Of a stretch of 64,000 bases of DNA, positions 54,992 to 63,945 are shown piece after piece. The notes beneath the pieces are model-generated. The model did not search any database. It saw only the letters and a list, made by a program, of their open reading frames with translations, and was not told the origin of the DNA. A program made the translations under genes and the position numbers. Location of the stretch: positions 17,944-81,943 of the forward strand of contig NZ_VRKW01000015.1 in assembly GCF_009746715.1 (NCBI RefSeq), written 5' to 3'. The stretch's first letter is position 1. Each line of letters begins with the position of its first letter. Source of the stretch: Ketobacter sp. MCCC 1A13808 (lineage in GTDB: Bacteria; Pseudomonadota; Gammaproteobacteria; Pseudomonadales; Ketobacteraceae).

Positions 54992-56053
54992 TCACCCTCC
55001 CAATTTGTTAAGTCCAGCCTGGACAATTTGCTGTGACAGAGGAAGGTACATTAAGGGTTTAGCCAATGTTTGGCCCTCCGTTAAAGACCATTTAATCAAA
55101 TTCCTTACAGCGAGGTCTTTGTCAGGGTCATTGTAACGTTGATGTAATAACGCCCATGTGTAGGCCACGATCGGATACGAACTATCGCCTTCTGGATCAC
55201 TGATTGACTCGCTTAAGTCGGACGAGCTCGACAAGGCCGATCCCGAAAGCCCCTCTTCCCCTGCATCCAGGCTTGGCAACACGTATTTTCCGGCCTGGTT
55301 TTCCAGTTTCGCGGTTTTTAATCCCAAACGATGAGCAAAGCCGTATTCTACATAGCCTATGCTGTATTTGGTGATAGCAAGCCGTTGGGCGACGCCTTCG
55401 TTCCCAGGCGCGGTCATAGTTGACCCAGGCCAATCAATCGTTTTGGCAGCCCCCAGCCCCACCTTCCAGGTTTGGCTAATTGATGACAAATGATGGGTAA
55501 ATGCATAAGTGGTTCCGCTGCTATCGGCACGGGCCACTACCTGGATAAACTTAGGCGGAAGTTTTAGACCCGGATTAGCTGCTGCGATTCGCGGATCATC
55601 CCATCGAGTGATTTTTCCGAGAAAAATATCTGGATACACCTCTCTTGGCAGCTTGATTGTGTCGTCAATGTCATCAAGATGATAGGCAATGCTGATCATC
55701 CCCGAGGTCACTATGATTTCACTAATGTCCTCTTTCAATCGAGCAGACTCTGCGGCATTCAAGGGGGCATCGGTGGTACCTATATCGGTTGTTCCTGCGA
55801 TAAATTCCTCGATTCCAGCGCCACTGCCGATGGAGCGGTAGACTGGCTTCAAATTCGGATTTTTTTGACCCCAAGCCTCCAGTACCCTATTGAAAAACGG
55901 GCTTGCAAAGGTCGATCCTGCCACGCTCAATTCCGTGCGTTGATCGGTGGCAGTTGGGGTTTCGATCACGTTTTCATTGGAGTCGCAGCCAGAAAACACG
56001 GGTAAAGCCAAGATGAAACCTAAACGTATTATTATTTTCAGCGAAAGTTTCAT
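54992..56053 (-). CDS. Phosphate-binding protein PstS-like, arsenic-cluster type
   Basis: The protein of about 353 residues is a lipoprotein (LALPVFSGC) with the PstS fold: LSVAGSTFASPFFNRVLEAW, GSGAGIEEFIAGTTDIGTTDAPLN, FLGKITRWDDPRIAAANPG, and SSGTTYAFTHHL. I start at ATG 56053, which has AAAGGA at proper distance. PstS-like proteins in arsenic clusters are thought to favour phosphate under arsenate stress. Its own pst permease is absent. It precedes arsC and has an ArsR-type operator upstream. Confidence 0.92.
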   Translation of the reverse strand: MKLSLKIIIRLGFILALPVFSGCDSNENVIETPTATDQRTELSVAGSTFASPFFNRVLEAWGQKNPNLKPVYRSIGSGAGIEEFIAGTTDIGTTDAPLNAAESARLKEDISEIIVTSGMISIAYHLDDIDDTIKLPREVYPDIFLGKITRWDDPRIAAANPGLKLPPKFIQVVARADSSGTTYAFTHHLSSISQTWKVGLGAAKTIDWPGSTMTAPGNEGVAQRLAITKYSIGYVEYGFAHRLGLKTAKLENQAGKYVLPSLDAGEEGLSGSALSSSSDLSESISDPEGDSSYPIVAYTWALLHQRYNDPDKDLAVRNLIKWSLTEGQTLAKPLMYLPLSQQIVQAGLNKLGG

Positions 56054-56133
56054 GCTCATTCCTTTGGAAGCCAATTAGTAAAGAAAAAGAATTATGGTTC
56101 AACGTCGAGGCTCAAAATTAGCAAGCGACTGTT

Positions 56134-56161
56134 ACATATATATGAATATCCGTATATATGT
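56134..56161. promoter_or_regulatory. ArsR-type operator upstream of pstS-arsC
   Basis: Arm ACATATATATG (56134-56144), spacer AATATC, arm CGTATATATGT (56151-56161). It matches the operator at 53379 except for one base in an arm and a different spacer, so the two ars units probably form one regulon. Confidence 0.7.
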
Positions 56162-56320
56162 AATTTCATACATTAGAACGGGATTAATGGCTGCTCGAGC
56201 GCTTCCAGCGCGGTGAGTCAATCACCAACTGGGCATTGGTCAATTCCTGCAACCCGCAGCGCCGACCAAAGGCGTGCTCCATCAATTATTCACTTTACTT
56301 TGAGACCTCATGCGAATACG

Positions 56321-56339
56321 ATTCGAACCTTATTCGAAT
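56321..56339. promoter_or_regulatory. Candidate TetR operator before the third RND operon
   Basis: ATTCGAA (56321-56327), spacer CCTTA, TTCGAAT (56333-56339): perfect 7-base arms, 16 bases before the tetR start. GCGAATACG just upstream extends the pattern loosely. It resembles a tRNA T-arm (GATTCGAACC) by chance but no tRNA can be folded. Confidence 0.55.
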
Positions 56340-56354
56340 TGAGTTCACCGAATC

Positions 56355-57083
56355 ATGCCGCCGATGCCGAAATATTCAGACCAGGCTCAGGAAGACCTGA
56401 TCCTGGATAGCGCAGCCAAGTGCATTCAAAGCTCTTCCCTGCTTGATTTCACCATGTCCGCTATCTCCAAAGAAGCGGGCCTATCAATGGGGTCCATCTA
56501 CAAACACATTCAAAGTAAAGAAGACGTTTTGGTCGCTCTCGGCTATAGGTCGAAAGTCCATTTCAAGAATCTGGTGCATCAGATATTCGAGCTACCGCTG
56601 CCACCGGTTGCCAAGATAGTTGCCGTGCAATTGATGGATCACAGCCTGGTTTCTGACATTGGTTTCGGTCCTCAGCTGGAAACCTTGCTAGGCAATGAAT
56701 CAATTCTGAAGCGCGCCTCCCGCCGCTGGCTTGAAAAATTTATGGAAATTAACATCGAGGTGGAGGACGTGTTTACCCAGCTTTTGCTCCATGCATGTGA
56801 AAGCAGTGAGTTATTGGTGGCTCAGGATGAGAAAGCCAATCTGGTGAACGAAATAGTAACCAGTAGCTGGTCACTTTGCGTCGGACATACCCAGGTTGCT
56901 ATGCAGCGCGGGTCACGCAATATCCTGGACCAAGGAATACCACCGCCGGTCCGATACGAAAGTGACGCCACAATCATTCAGACCTTGAAACGCCTGTTAA
57001 ATACCTATCAATGGAAATCACCGCTAACCTCAGAGCTTATTGAATACACCTGTGGGCAATTACAACAAAGCGGACTTCGATAA
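56355..57083 (+). CDS. TetR-family regulator of the third RND operon
   Basis: The 242-residue regulator has a helix-turn-helix with FTMSAISKEAGLSMGSIYKHIQSKEDVL (about residues 34-61) and a long helical effector domain (the family usually has about 200). The ATG at 56355 or 56364 starts it. It is followed by the adaptor (35 bases after its stop) and the pump, all on the same strand, so it probably autoregulates the operon through the inverted repeat upstream. Confidence 0.9.
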   Translation: MPPMPKYSDQAQEDLILDSAAKCIQSSSLLDFTMSAISKEAGLSMGSIYKHIQSKEDVLVALGYRSKVHFKNLVHQIFELPLPPVAKIVAVQLMDHSLVSDIGFGPQLETLLGNESILKRASRRWLEKFMEINIEVEDVFTQLLLHACESSELLVAQDEKANLVNEIVTSSWSLCVGHTQVAMQRGSRNILDQGIPPPVRYESDATIIQTLKRLLNTYQWKSPLTSELIEYTCGQLQQSGLR

Positions 57084-57118
57084 AACACAACTTAAACCTG
57101 CAAGCAGGGAGCAATATT

Positions 57119-58267
57119 ATGAATTTGCGTAAATGGGGCATAACGTTGCTGAGCTGCATTATAGTGTTTGCAGCTTTGGCTTATTTTAAAGTAACAGAAA
57201 TTCGCGCAGCGATCGCGTTCGGGGAATCGTTCCCTGAGCACTCGGAATCGGTGGAAGAAGCGGTTGTGCAAACCGTAAATTTCACACCCACTATTCGCGT
57301 CATTGGCGAAATGGTCGCGCCTCAACGGCTGGATCTGCGTAACGAATTGGCGGGTGAAATCGCAGAAGTGAATTTTCAGTCAGGGGCTACGATCGCTAAA
57401 GGACAAGTGCTGCTGCAATTGGATACATCAGTAGAAACCGCCAATCTTGAAGCCGCCGAGGCTCGTGCTGAATTAGCCCAATCCGTTTACAAGCGATCCG
57501 AAGACCTGTTCCGTTCCAAAGCCGCTAGCAAAGATCAGCTTGACCGCGCCAAAGCAGACCTCTCAACCTCAGTCGCGGAGATGGAAGCCCTAAAACGAAC
57601 CATTGAGAAAAAAACCTTACGCTCCCCATTCGATGGTAAAGCCGGACTGCACGATTTCGAGGTGGGTCAGTTTTTGATGGACAACACCTTCATCACAACC
57701 TTGATCAGCGACAAGGATTTTATTTGGGTTGATTTTAAAGTCCCTCAATTTTATCGCCGGTTATTACCGGGAACGGAATTGGAAATTACTACCATCGGCC
57801 ACGCCAATAGCCGGATTCAGGGTACTGCAACCGTGTTCGCTGAAAACACGATCATCGAATCGATCAACCGCAGCCGGACGTATCGCGCAAAAGTGCCGAA
57901 CGCCGACAATCAACTAACCGCAAACACTATGGTGAATGTGAAGGTCCCGGTAGACGACGAAGAAGCCTTGTTGGAGATACCTTCGGTTTCGATTCAACAA
58001 GATCCGCTGGGACAATTCGTTTTCCTATTAGTAGAGGATAAGGAAAACAAAGGCTTTCGGGCTAATCGCAGGCAAGTAAAAGTGAAAGCAATAGAGAATG
58101 AAAAAGCGGTCATTGAATCTGGTGTAAAAGCAGGTGATCTTATAGCGGCTGCCGGTGCGTTTAAGTTACACGAGGGGTTATTGGTTTTCAGCCGCAAAAG
58201 GCAGGAAATAACCAGCGGTGTGGCCTCTGATAGCCAGCCACCAGCTATTGAGCAGGATAGCTTGTAA
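57119..58267 (+). CDS. RND efflux periplasmic adaptor (membrane fusion protein)
   Basis: The 382-residue protein has an uncleaved or anchoring N-terminal hydrophobic helix (LLSCIIVFAALAYF), the split lipoyl domain (VNFQSGATIAKGQVLLQLDTSVE and LRSPFDGKAGLHDFEVGQFL), a coiled-coil hairpin between them and the barrel/MP domains. It starts 7 bases after GGGAGC. Its stop overlaps the pump ATG by one base. It resembles MexH/AcrA-type adaptors of Pseudomonas. Confidence 0.93.
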   Translation: MNLRKWGITLLSCIIVFAALAYFKVTEIRAAIAFGESFPEHSESVEEAVVQTVNFTPTIRVIGEMVAPQRLDLRNELAGEIAEVNFQSGATIAKGQVLLQLDTSVETANLEAAEARAELAQSVYKRSEDLFRSKAASKDQLDRAKADLSTSVAEMEALKRTIEKKTLRSPFDGKAGLHDFEVGQFLMDNTFITTLISDKDFIWVDFKVPQFYRRLLPGTELEITTIGHANSRIQGTATVFAENTIIESINRSRTYRAKVPNADNQLTANTMVNVKVPVDDEEALLEIPSVSIQQDPLGQFVFLLVEDKENKGFRANRRQVKVKAIENEKAVIESGVKAGDLIAAAGAFKLHEGLLVFSRKRQEITSGVASDSQPPAIEQDSL

Positions 58268-61200
58268 TGGATATTTTCGTAAAACGACCGGTTCTGGCGA
58301 TTGTTATATCCGTTATATTATTACTGGCTGGCGGTTACGCAGCGATGAAAATACCAGTACTTCAATTTCCCCAAATTGAAAGCTCTTCACTGGTTATCAC
58401 GACCTCCTATCCGGGTTCATCCGCCGAAGTGGTTCAAGGATTTATCACTGAGCCGATTGAACGGGCTGCTATGACAATACCGGGGGTGGATTATGTCGAA
58501 AGCAGCACCAGCGCCGGCCTCAGTGAAGTGACAGCGTGGCTCGAATTGAATGAAGACAGTACTCGCGCGTTGGCAGAGCTGTCGGCCCGGCTTGCGCAAA
58601 TCAGCTACGAATTGCCGGATGGCGCCGAAGACCCCGCGGTAGAAGTCGTCCGCGCCGACCGACCTGCAGCGCTCTTCTATATGGATGTTCGGGGCGAAGA
58701 ATGGTCCCGTTCAGAATTGACTGATTATATGGAACGGCAAGTGAACCCTCAATTCGCCTCTATTAAAGGCGTACAAAGGGTCGGCCTGGAAGGGGGGCGC
58801 TCACCGGCCATGCGGGTTTGGATTGATCCGGATAAGATCGCGGCACTGAATATCGGTGCCGATGAGATCATCAATGCCATCCGCTCGAATAATGTGATTG
58901 CCACCATGGGCAAAACCGAAAACAGCCGTCAACAAATCAATTTATTGAGTAATGCAACCCTCGCAACCGTAGAGGACTTTCAGCAGCTTGTGATCTCCAA
59001 TAAAGACGGCGTGGTGATCCGGCTTGGCGACGTCGCGCGTATCGAAATGGGGGAAACCCGGGGTACCATCGCGGCACGTTACAACCAGAAAACCACACTC
59101 TATATTTCGATCTGGCCGTTGCCGGGTGCCAACGAAATCGCCATCGGAGATGAAGTCTATAAACGACTAGCCGCGATCAACGAGACACTTCCAAAAGGGC
59201 TATCCATCCACACCGGATACGACGGCACTATCTACATGAGAGAGTCGTTAAAAGAAATTTTTACCACGCTGTTTGAAACCATTTTATTAGTCGGTTTGGT
59301 TGTGTTGCTGCTAATGGGCTCATTCAGGACCGCCCTGGTTCCACTGGTCGCCATACCGGTGTCCATTCTGGGTAGCATCGCCGTAATCTATCTGATGGGT
59401 TTCGGACTCAACTTGCTAACCATTCTGGCCGTTGTCTTATCGGTGGGCCTGGTAGTAGACGACGCCATAGTCGTGGTTGAAAACGTCGCCCGGCACCTGC
59501 GAGAAGGACGCACCCGGTTCGATGCAGCATTGGTGAGCTCAAGAGAACTGCTCTCCCCCATTATCGCTATGACGTTTACTCTTGCAGCCGTGTATACCCC
59601 CATCGGTTTCGTTTCCGGGTTTACTGGCAGCCTTTTTAAAGAATTCGCGTTTACGCTGGCCATTGCAGTAATTATTTCTGGTATCGTGGCTATCACACTT
59701 TCTCCTATTATGAGCGCCTGGGTATGCGCAGATTACGGTCGAGAAAGTAAAATGACCCAACGTGTTAACGGCTGGTTTGATGCGCTTAAAAGCCGCTACG
59801 AAACACTGCTGGTAAAAAGCTTCGCCTGGCGCAACCAGATATTGGTGTTCGCTCTGTTTATCTCACTGCTTGTGGTACCGTTCTATCTGTTTTCCGGCAA
59901 GGAGCTGGCACCGATTGAAGACCAGAACAGCATTAACATCATCATCGAATCTCCGCCACAAGCATCGGTGGAATACACCGACGACTATATGCACGACGTG
60001 ATTGACTTGATAGAGAAAACCACGCCAGGATTGAATATGGTATGGCAGATTATTTCACCCAATGGTGGATTCGGTGGCATTGAATTTGTTGATTTTGACC
60101 AGCGCGAACAATCAGTACAAGAACTCCTACCCTCGGTTTATGGACAGCTATCTGCGATCACCGGTGTGAGAGTTTTCCCCATACTGTTTCCAAGCCTGCC
60201 AACCGCCGGACAATTTGATGTTGAGATGGTGGTGCAATCCCCGGATGACTACCAGACGATGGAAAGCTTTGCCAAACAACTGGTAAATGCGGCCTATCAA
60301 AGTGGTAAATTCATGTTCGTGGACACCGACCTGAAAGTAAATTTGCCGCAAACTCAGATCAGCTTCAACCACGATCGCATTGCTGATTTGGGGATGGATG
60401 TTAATTATGTCAGCGCACAACTTTCATCATTCCTGGCCGAAATGGATGCCAACCGATTTAATGCCAATGGTAAAGCTTACCGGGTTATTCCCATGGTTGA
60501 AAATCAGTCCCGCAACACTCCGTCAGCGTTGCTGGATCTTTCCATCCGCACTCCGAATGGGGAATTAATACCACTGCGAGCAATAGCCGAGCTGGAATCC
60601 AGGGTCAGCCCCAGAGAGTTGGGCACGTTTAACCAACAGAAATCCTTTCGCGTCTACGGCGGTGTGCTGCCAGGCACTACCAACGGCCAGGCACTTGAAA
60701 CGCTGGAGCTGGCGGCAAAAGACTTGCTTCCGACCAGCTACTCCGTGGATTACGCCGGTGTGTCCAGACAACTCAGGAAAGAAGGCAACAGCATGTTGTC
60801 CGTGCTGGTCATAGCCATAATTGTTGTGTATCTCGCTCTGTCCATCCAGTTCAATAATTTCCGGCTGCCCCTGGTTGTCTTGCTGGGATCCGTTCCGCTC
60901 GCTTTATCCGGTGCGATGCTGTTTAGTTTTCTGAGCCTGACAACGGTAAACATCTATGCACAAATCGGCTTTATAACCCTGGTGGGGCTGATTGCCAAAA
61001 ACGGAATATTGATTACCGAGTTTGCCCATGAACAGCAGATCGCCGGCATGAATAAAATTGAGGCTATCCGCGCGGCAGCATCCCTGCGATTACGCCCGGT
61101 ACTCATGACCACAGCAGCCACCGTGCTGGGACATTTTCCACTGGTTTTGGTCACCGGGGCCGGTGCTGAAGCGCGCAATAGCATTGGTATTATATTGGTA

Positions 61201-61350
61201 GCGGGCATGGCTATCGGCACCCTGTTCACTCTGTTCATTTTGCCGTCCGTTTACCTTTGGCTAGCGCCAGCCGGCTACAATAAGCCATCTAAAATAAAAC
61301 AGGAGCATCCACTCCCCGGGGAGCAGGAAGGCGTTCTTGATAACGCATAA
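58267..61350 (+). CDS. RND-family efflux permease (MexI/MdtB-like hydrophobe pump)
   Basis: The 1027-residue pump starts MDIFVKRPVLAIVISVILLLAGGYAAMKIPV, the typical first helix of HAE1-class pumps. The proton relay Asp pair is in GLVVDDAIVVVENVARHL (about residue 400). The C-terminal helix bundle contains LIAKNGILITEFA with the conserved Lys. Order is tetR, adaptor, pump. No outer-membrane TolC-like gene is adjacent. Substrates are hydrophobic by family. Confidence 0.94.
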   Translation: MDIFVKRPVLAIVISVILLLAGGYAAMKIPVLQFPQIESSSLVITTSYPGSSAEVVQGFITEPIERAAMTIPGVDYVESSTSAGLSEVTAWLELNEDSTRALAELSARLAQISYELPDGAEDPAVEVVRADRPAALFYMDVRGEEWSRSELTDYMERQVNPQFASIKGVQRVGLEGGRSPAMRVWIDPDKIAALNIGADEIINAIRSNNVIATMGKTENSRQQINLLSNATLATVEDFQQLVISNKDGVVIRLGDVARIEMGETRGTIAARYNQKTTLYISIWPLPGANEIAIGDEVYKRLAAINETLPKGLSIHTGYDGTIYMRESLKEIFTTLFETILLVGLVVLLLMGSFRTALVPLVAIPVSILGSIAVIYLMGFGLNLLTILAVVLSVGLVVDDAIVVVENVARHLREGRTRFDAALVSSRELLSPIIAMTFTLAAVYTPIGFVSGFTGSLFKEFAFTLAIAVIISGIVAITLSPIMSAWVCADYGRESKMTQRVNGWFDALKSRYETLLVKSFAWRNQILVFALFISLLVVPFYLFSGKELAPIEDQNSINIIIESPPQASVEYTDDYMHDVIDLIEKTTPGLNMVWQIISPNGGFGGIEFVDFDQREQSVQELLPSVYGQLSAITGVRVFPILFPSLPTAGQFDVEMVVQSPDDYQTMESFAKQLVNAAYQSGKFMFVDTDLKVNLPQTQISFNHDRIADLGMDVNYVSAQLSSFLAEMDANRFNANGKAYRVIPMVENQSRNTPSALLDLSIRTPNGELIPLRAIAELESRVSPRELGTFNQQKSFRVYGGVLPGTTNGQALETLELAAKDLLPTSYSVDYAGVSRQLRKEGNSMLSVLVIAIIVVYLALSIQFNNFRLPLVVLLGSVPLALSGAMLFSFLSLTTVNIYAQIGFITLVGLIAKNGILITEFAHEQQIAGMNKIEAIRAAASLRLRPVLMTTAATVLGHFPLVLVTGAGAEARNSIGIILVAGMAIGTLFTLFILPSVYLWLAPAGYNKPSKIKQEHPLPGEQEGVLDNA

Positions 61351-61385
61351 TCAAGACCCTTACTAATATTCCCTTGCCATTAAAT

Positions 61386-61401
61386 CTGTATTTATATACA
61401 G
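61386..61401. promoter_or_regulatory. LexA box (SOS operator) upstream of yebG
   Basis: CTGTATTTATATACAG fits the CTGT-N8-ACAG consensus of gammaproteobacterial LexA, with an AT-rich centre close to the ideal. It lies 112 bases before yebG, a known SOS gene in E. coli. Confidence 0.85.
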
Positions 61402-61513
61402 TTCCGGTAGTGCTAATGGCCCCCCGAGTCTTGTTACTAGGATTCAGAGGCGGGCTCGACCGGTTTAAATGCCGGATTTAATTCCGCTCAAGATAAAAGG
61501 TTCGAGGTGATTT

Positions 61514-61807
61514 ATGGCTGTAGTGGTAATGTGGAAATGCGATCGGGATGGCAGTATGTTTACAGATAAAAAAGAGGCTGACGCCTACGATAAAATGCTT
61601 GAATTGGCAGAACATTTTACAGAATTCCTAAAGACTCAAAGCACTGGTATCAGTGAAGCCGAGGCCGAAAATATCGGCTTGCTGTTAGCTAAAAACAAAG
61701 ATTCCGTAATGAGCGCCTGCAAAGGAAAACCAGAAGCCCTTCTCGAAATCAGTGACGAGTCCGACAATCAGGAATCCAATGTAACAGCCCTGCCCGCTAA
61801 ATCCTGA
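61514..61807 (+). CDS. yebG: YebG-family SOS-inducible protein
   Basis: The 97-residue protein starts MAVVVMWKCDRDGSMFTDKKEADAYDKMLELAEHF, as E. coli YebG does (TSKKEADAYDKMLD). The C-terminal tail is acidic and polar. A GGTG-rich site precedes the ATG. E. coli YebG is LexA-controlled, and a LexA box is present here upstream, so DNA-damage induction is well supported. The molecular role is not established. Confidence 0.93.
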   Translation: MAVVVMWKCDRDGSMFTDKKEADAYDKMLELAEHFTEFLKTQSTGISEAEAENIGLLLAKNKDSVMSACKGKPEALLEISDESDNQESNVTALPAKS

Positions 61808-61894
61808 AGATCATCTAAGACTTAACGGGTTTTATTTTCAACGCTATAATCTGAGCCTTGTTTAACCCTTGTTTTAAAATTCAGGCGACCATTA

Positions 61895-62377
61895 GTGGAT
61901 AAGGCTCAGATCTATCAATCCTTTCTGAATGAAATGACCAACGTGTATAACGATGCTGTAAAAGCAGCGGAAGATGCACATGCTACGGCCACTCATACTG
62001 AAAGCACTGCCGAAAATAAATACGACACATTTGGCCTGGAATCCGCCTATCTTGCCCATGGCCAATCACAGCGTGTCTTACAATATCAATCTGATCTTCT
62101 ATCATTGAACAACCTGAACTTACCAAACCTGGACGCGTCATCTTCGATTATTCAGGGGGCATTGGTAGTGATCGAAGATCAGAACCAGGTCGAAAAAATC
62201 GTGCTATTGGGTCCTGTGGCCGGAGGACTAACGGTATCCATAGAAGGCAAAAACATCTCCATGGTCTCTATCAGTTCTCCGTTAGGCCAAAAACTCTTGG
62301 GTAGCTTCGAAGGGGATTCTATTGCGGTTGCTATCGGCTCAGATTTAAAAGTCTACGATATTGTTGCAGTCAGTTAA
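61895..62377 (+). CDS. GreA/GreB C-terminal-domain-like protein
   Basis: The 160-residue protein starts at GTG (MDKAQIYQSFLNEMTNVYNDAVKAAEDAHATATHTESTAENKYDTFGLES). Its N-terminal helical hairpin is like a Gre coiled coil, and the C-terminal domain has VVIEDQNQVEKIVLLGPVAGGL and ISSPLGQKLLGSFEGDSI, matching the FKBP-like GreA/GreB/Rnk domain. The two acidic tip residues of Gre factors are not obvious. It may be an RNA-polymerase secondary-channel or Rnk-like factor. It is convergent with the DUF2845 gene. Confidence 0.8.
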   Translation: MDKAQIYQSFLNEMTNVYNDAVKAAEDAHATATHTESTAENKYDTFGLESAYLAHGQSQRVLQYQSDLLSLNNLNLPNLDASSSIIQGALVVIEDQNQVEKIVLLGPVAGGLTVSIEGKNISMVSISSPLGQKLLGSFEGDSIAVAIGSDLKVYDIVAVS

Positions 62378-62748
62378 CGTCCCCGGTCTTTGGTTCGGAT
62401 TTCGATCACTTTACCGTTATAGAAATCCACTTCCCGAAGAAATTGTCCGGAACCCTGATCATAGGTCCAACGCTCAATGTCTCTATAGACCGGTTCAATT
62501 TCTTGTAAATCAACAGTGACACCCCTGGGGTTAACTTCACTGGACGCCTGCAACCGGCTATTTTTAACTCCGATTACTTCTTCCCTGATGACCTCCTGAT
62601 ATACAGGGTTACCGCACCTACTCGTGACTTCATAAGCGGATGCACCGATATCCACCAATTTACGATCGCAACGCATGGCGGCATGCGCACCACTGGAAGC
62701 AGTGGCACAAGCCAGCAGCAAAAACACGCCAGTATTGAAATAACTCAT
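62374..62748 (-). CDS. DUF2845 secreted protein
   Basis: The protein of about 124 residues starts at ATG 62748 (MSYFNTGVFLLLACATASSGAHA), a signal peptide. The mature part has MRCDRKLVDIGASAYEVTSRCGNPVYQEV and ERWTYDQGSGQFLREVDFYNGKVIEI, the hallmark of DUF2845 (SmpA/BamE-like fold) with a Cys pair. Its stop overlaps that of the convergent GreA/B-like gene. A periplasmic role is inferred; function unknown. Confidence 0.9.
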   Translation of the reverse strand: MSYFNTGVFLLLACATASSGAHAAMRCDRKLVDIGASAYEVTSRCGNPVYQEVIREEVIGVKNSRLQASSEVNPRGVTVDLQEIEPVYRDIERWTYDQGSGQFLREVDFYNGKVIEIRTKDRGR

Positions 62749-62970
62749 ATCCCTTAGCCTCATGCAGAATCATTAACATACCTATATGACACCACAGAAT
62801 ATAATAATCACCCCAAATACTGTACCTGATTTTGGAGTGATTATTATTCCTTGGAAGTAAGGTGGTTTAGAGGTAATCGGTGCAGGGGAAAAACTTGTTA
62901 CCGCTCATAGACTTGGCGTCCCATCGACCGCGCCTACAACTGCGGTTCCCCTTTGGAATGGACACCTAAT

Positions 62971-63129
62971 TCAGCGTTTAGCAATGATCCAAACTGCATG
63001 GACGATACCGGGAATATAACCCAACAGAGTCAATAAAATATTCAACCAGAAGGCACCTCCGAAACCGACTTGCAAAAACACGCCTAAGGGTGGTAATAGA
63101 ATGGCAATTATAATTCTGATCAAATCCAT
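62971..63129 (-). CDS. Pmp3/YqaE-family small membrane protein
   Basis: A 52-residue protein with two membrane helices: MDLIRIIIAILLPPLGVFLQ, then GFGGAFWLNILLTLLGYIPG and IVHAVWIIAKR. This is the complete UPF0057/Pmp3 signature. The start has an AAGGAG site. Pmp3 proteins protect membrane potential under salt or low-temperature stress in yeast and plants; bacterial members are little studied. Confidence 0.92.
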   Translation of the reverse strand: MDLIRIIIAILLPPLGVFLQVGFGGAFWLNILLTLLGYIPGIVHAVWIIAKR

Positions 63130-63392
63130 TTATTGCTCCTTATTTCCTTCCAGTGAATCGGACTTATTACGACATAGAACCCACGTACTATAGTCACGCT
63201 TTTTTGATTTAATCAACCCGAAAAAGTTCAAGCGAAAATACAACGCAATGACCAACGCGATAAGATATCTGCTCATGCGATTTGCAACCGCAAAGCAAAT
63301 CCAATGTATATCGATGGCCTAATTTACACCCGCACATACGCTATATTGCATACAGCAAATTTACAGGAGTGATTTATCGCTGTGGATCTCCC

Positions 63393-63650
63393 GGAACGTT
63401 TAGTAGGCTGCGTAAAGAACGCAAACTGACTCAAAAGGTTTTAGCTGAGAAGCTAGAGGTACATATCACCAGATTCAGCATTGTGAGAATGTCAGCACCC
63501 AATAAGGCTGCAATTTGAGGCGATCTGTCAGTTTGATGAAGAAGACAAGCTGCTGGTCCAAGGTGTATTGGAAGGATTGATACTCAAGCATCAGGCCAAG
63601 CAGTCATTGCAGCGACAGGCTGCGGCTAAGGGGAATAAATATCGGATAAA
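63393..63650 (+). pseudogene. XRE-family regulator, frameshifted and internally deleted
   Basis: GTFSRLRKERKLTQKVLAEKLEVHIT is the first half of an XRE helix-turn-helix. The frame then shifts (QIQHCEN in the next frame) and the middle is gone. Later FEAICQFDEEDKLLVQGVLEGLILKHQAKQ is the typical C-terminal tail of such regulators, in the other frame. The ATG at 63282 is not the natural start. The hairpin terminator at 63654 follows. Confidence 0.75.
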
Positions 63651-63653
63651 GAA

Positions 63654-63672
63654 AAGCCCGCAGTGCGGGCTT
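63654..63672 (-). terminator. Hairpin terminator, strongest for minus-strand transcription
   Basis: AAGCCCGC-AGT-GCGGGCTT is a perfect 8-base stem with a 3-base loop. On the minus strand it is followed by TTTTCTTT, a proper T run; on the plus strand no T run follows. Confidence 0.6.
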
Positions 63673-63744
63673 GGGATCTTCGAAAATGCATGCCCGACTA
63701 CCGTGCTGCCCTCATAAGCTTGCTGGGCAGATGTCAATGCGTTA

Positions 63745-63885
63745 GTGTTCAGAATTCTGTGTCATTTCTTTATCATTAGACCAAAAGAGATGACCTATGA
63801 CCAAACCAACATTCGATATGGAAGCCGCCCTCAAAGCCCTGCGTGAAGGCCGAGTTGGATGAACACCTGGCCAACGAGGGAGACT
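63745..63885 (+). mobile_element. IS256-family element, 5' end with internal deletion
   Basis: The terminal repeat GTGTTCAGAATTCTGTGTCA (63745-63764) precedes an ATG at 63797: MTKPTFDMEAALKALREG, the usual start of this transposase. The next codons jump, in another frame, to ELDEHLANE, which normally comes much later, so about 30 codons are deleted and the frame is lost. It is cut at about 63886 by a second IS element. Confidence 0.75.
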
Positions 63886-63900
63886 GTAGATAAATCTGTG

Positions 63901-63945
63901 TAACTGCTTATCATCAACGTCAGAGATGGCAAGGATAAGCAGTTA
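63901..63945 (+). promoter_or_regulatory. Hairpin covering the transposase translation start
   Basis: TAACTGCTTATC (63901-63912) and GATAAGCAGTTA (63934-63945) are perfectly complementary 12-base arms around a 21-base loop. The second arm includes the A of the start codon and touches the AAGGA ribosome site at 63931-63935. Transcripts reading in from outside would fold and hide the start. Confidence 0.6.

Noticed and set aside
56318..56345. Possible tRNA T-arm (GATTCGAACC)
   Set aside because: No cloverleaf can be drawn around it. It is explained by the palindrome ATTCGAA-N5-TTCGAAT before a tetR gene.
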